Positions 62,358-64,000 of a DNA stretch of 64,000 nucleotides are shown here, piece by piece. The position numbers and the translations under genes are program-made. A model generated the notes under the pieces. The model made no database searches. It was not told the origin of the DNA and worked only from the letters and a program-made list of their open reading frames with translations. Location: the NCBI RefSeq assembly GCF_014645895.1, contig NZ_BMMP01000024.1:1-64000 (forward strand). Reading direction: 5' to 3'. Position 1 is the first letter of the stretch; each line of letters opens with the position of its first letter. This DNA comes from Streptomyces daqingensis. GTDB taxonomy: Bacteria > Actinomycetota > Actinomycetes > Streptomycetales > Streptomycetaceae.

Positions 62358-63395
62358 ATGACAGCCACACCTGAACCCGCACCCGCACCCGGCCCCGGCC
62401 CGGAATCCGGAGCCGGCTCCCCGGCCCCCGCCCCCTGCCCGCCCGAGTCCGTCCGCCGCGTCGCCTGCGTCGGCGCCGGAGTGATCGGCGGCGGCTGGGT
62501 GGCGCACTTCCTGGCCCGCGGCTACGACGTCACGGCGTGGGACCCCGCCCCCGACGCGGAGGAGAAGCTGCGCCGCCTCGTCGACGCGGCATGGCCCGCG
62601 CTGCGCCAGCTCGGCCTCCACCCGTCGGCCTCGCCCGACCGGCTGACGGTCCTGCCCACGCTCGAAGAGGCCGTCGCCGACGCGGAGTTCGTGCAGGAGA
62701 GCGCCCCCGAGAAGCTGGAGCTCAAGCGGTCCCTGCTGGCCCGCATCGACGCCGCCGCACCCGGGGGCGCCGTCATCGCCTCGTCCACGTCCGGCTATCC
62801 GATGACGGACATGCAGGGCGAGGCCGCCGACCCGGGCCGCCTCCTCGTCGGGCACCCCTTCAACCCGCCCTACCTGATCCCGCTCGTCGAGGTCGTGGGC
62901 GGCGAGCTGACCCGGCCCGGCGCCGTCGAGTGGGCGTCGCGCTTCTACGAGGCCGCCGGCAAGTCCGTCATCACGATGGACAAGGAGCTGCCCGGCTTCA
63001 TCGCCAACCGCCTCCAGGAGGCCCTGTGGCGCGAGGCCCTGCACATGGTCGCCAACGGCGAGGCGACCGTGCAGGAGATCGACGACTCGATCACCGAAGG
63101 CCCCGGTCTGCGTTGGGCGTTCATGGGCCCGTGCCTGACCTTCGCCCTCGCCGGCGGGGAGGGCGGCATGGCCCACATGCTGGACCACTTCGGCCCGTCG
63201 CTGAAGTCGCCGTGGACGCGGCTGGAGGCACCCGAGCTCGACGCGTCGTTGCGCGACGCGATGGTCGAGGGCTGCGACGCGGCCGCCGCCGGGCGCTCCG
63301 CGGCGCAGCTCGTCGCGGAACGCGACCAGGGCGTGATCGACGTGCTGCGTGCCACCGGGCGGCTCCCCCGGTCCGCGGACGGGGAGCGGCCGTGA
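62358..63395 (+). CDS. lcdH: 3-hydroxyacyl-CoA dehydrogenase family protein, probable L-carnitine dehydrogenase
   Basis: A 345-aa NAD-dependent dehydrogenase. An N-terminal Pro/Ala-rich extension of 30 residues precedes the Rossmann motif VACVGAGVIGGGWVAHF. SSTSGYPMTDMQ, GHPFNPPYLIPLVEVVGG and ITMDKELPGFIANRLQEALW fit carnitine 3-dehydrogenases. It should oxidise L-carnitine to 3-dehydrocarnitine. ATG at 62358 is chosen. The stop overlaps the thioesterase start as GTGA. Confidence 0.85.
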   Translation: MTATPEPAPAPGPGPESGAGSPAPAPCPPESVRRVACVGAGVIGGGWVAHFLARGYDVTAWDPAPDAEEKLRRLVDAAWPALRQLGLHPSASPDRLTVLPTLEEAVADAEFVQESAPEKLELKRSLLARIDAAAPGGAVIASSTSGYPMTDMQGEAADPGRLLVGHPFNPPYLIPLVEVVGGELTRPGAVEWASRFYEAAGKSVITMDKELPGFIANRLQEALWREALHMVANGEATVQEIDDSITEGPGLRWAFMGPCLTFALAGGEGGMAHMLDHFGPSLKSPWTRLEAPELDASLRDAMVEGCDAAAAGRSAAQLVAERDQGVIDVLRATGRLPRSADGERP

Positions 63396-63895
63396 GCGGG
63401 GGCCGCGCGGGACTGCCGGACCACCGGGCGGTCGTCGTGCCGGAGTGGATCGACTACAACGGCCATATGAGCGAGGCGTTCTACGTCCTCGTCTTCGGCC
63501 ACGCCACGGACGCCATGATGCCCGAGGTCGGACTCGACGAGGCCTACCGCGAACGCAGCGGCTGCTCCCTCTACACGGCCGAGGCGCATGTGCGCTATCT
63601 CCGGGAGGTGCCGGAGGGCGCCGAACTCACGGTGCGTACGCGGGTCCTCGGCGTGGACGCGAAGAAGTGCCGCCTCGCGCACGAGATGTACGCGGCCGGT
63701 CCCGCCGGCCGCGGTGGCCCGGCGGACGGTTCCGCGGCCCCGGTCGCGACGACCGAGCTGCTGATGATCCACGTCGACCAGGGGGCGGGCCGTGCCGCGC
63801 CGTTCCCCGAGCCGGTGCGCGAGCGTCTGGCGTCCCTCGTGGAGGCGGCTCCGGAGTGGGCGGGCCGCTCGATCGGGCCCGTTCCCAGAAGCTGA
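63392..63895 (+). CDS. Hotdog-fold acyl-CoA thioesterase, probable betainyl-CoA thioesterase
   Basis: A 167-aa thioesterase. WIDYNGHMSEAFYVLVFGHA is the 4HBT-type active-site region. In carnitine degraders a protein like this frees glycine betaine from betainyl-CoA. GTG at 63392 overlaps the dehydrogenase stop. Together the three genes form a complete carnitine-to-betaine module. Confidence 0.84.
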   Translation: MSGGRAGLPDHRAVVVPEWIDYNGHMSEAFYVLVFGHATDAMMPEVGLDEAYRERSGCSLYTAEAHVRYLREVPEGAELTVRTRVLGVDAKKCRLAHEMYAAGPAGRGGPADGSAAPVATTELLMIHVDQGAGRAAPFPEPVRERLASLVEAAPEWAGRSIGPVPRS

Positions 63896-63897
63896 CG

Positions 63898-63931
63898 CGC
63901 GGGCGGCGGGCCGGACGGCCTGCCGCCCGCG
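63898..63931 (+). terminator. Terminator of the carnitine operon
   Basis: CGCGGGCGGC and its complement GCCGCCCGCG enclose a partly paired GGGCC...GGCCT loop, starting 3 bases after the stop. Confidence 0.8.
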
Positions 63932-63950
63932 TTCACATCCCGGACCGGCG

Positions 63951-63980
63951 TTGACGCTGACCGTCACTCCGGGCTATCAA
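63951..63980 (+). promoter_or_regulatory. Promoter of the gene at the right edge
   Basis: TTGACG at 63951-63956 and TATCAA at 63975-63980 are spaced 18 bases. The predicted start of transcription falls on the ATG at 63988. Confidence 0.6.
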
Positions 63981-63987
63981 TACGGGC

Positions 63988-64000
63988 ATGATCCGTCACA
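63988..64000 (+). CDS. Start of a gene cut by the window edge
   Basis: ATG ATC CGT CAC follows a good promoter at leaderless distance. Only MIRH is visible, so no product can be named. Confidence 0.35.

Overview
The window is high-GC DNA from a Streptomyces or close relative. It shows GC-rich third codon positions, many GTG starts, strong GGAGG ribosome binding sites, ATGA/GTGA/TAATG stop-start overlaps, an XRE/DUF397 pair, the futalosine menaquinone pathway and two nuo clusters. No rRNA, tRNA or CRISPR array was seen. All calls rest on reading the sequence; no database search was run.

Layout. 1-76: the 3' tip of an insertion-sequence transposase touching the end of nuoN2. 73-10398 (minus): a second, ten-gene complex I cluster nuoA2-B2-C2-H2-I2-J2-K2-L2-M2-N2 with no nuoD, E, F or G. 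10750-15481 (plus): a secreted trypsin-like protease, then two sensor kinases and one LuxR-type response regulator; the kinases share a 625-bp block that differs at one base. 15697-18745: korAB, 2-oxoglutarate:ferredoxin oxidoreductase. 18972-25204: a RarD-like permease, an ABC exporter pair, a LolA-like exported protein, a polyprenyl diphosphate synthase and two GC-rich tandem repeats. 25205-30014: fumarylacetoacetase and a partial L-fuconate catabolic locus with a GntR regulator. 30047-32785: small hypothetical proteins, XRE/DUF397 and a lipoprotein. 33005-49584 (minus): a complete 14-subunit nuoA-N operon with a Rex-like operator upstream of nuoA. 50343-57749: an NlpC/P60 hydrolase, a geranylgeranyl-reductase-type (MenJ-like) enzyme, menG, mqnC, a Ser/Thr kinase and mqnA. 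58039-63895: a cold-shock protein, a zinc-ribbon membrane protein, a SapA-like secreted protein and a carnitine-type degradation operon led by an XRE-TetR fusion regulator.

How it fits together. Much of the window concerns menaquinone-linked respiration: quinone synthesis (mqnA, mqnC, polyprenyl synthase, menG), quinone side-chain reduction (MenJ-like), quinone reduction (nuoA-N) and a reduced-ferredoxin source (korAB). The most interesting hypothesis is that the nuo2 complex, which lacks the NADH-oxidising module but keeps the NuoB/NuoI iron-sulfur ligands, is fed by ferredoxin from KorAB. It lacks its own NuoD, so it would have to borrow NuoD from the main operon or work in an unusual way. 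The two nuo sets, korAB and the two-kinase system between them may form one redox-responsive respiratory locus; this is inference.
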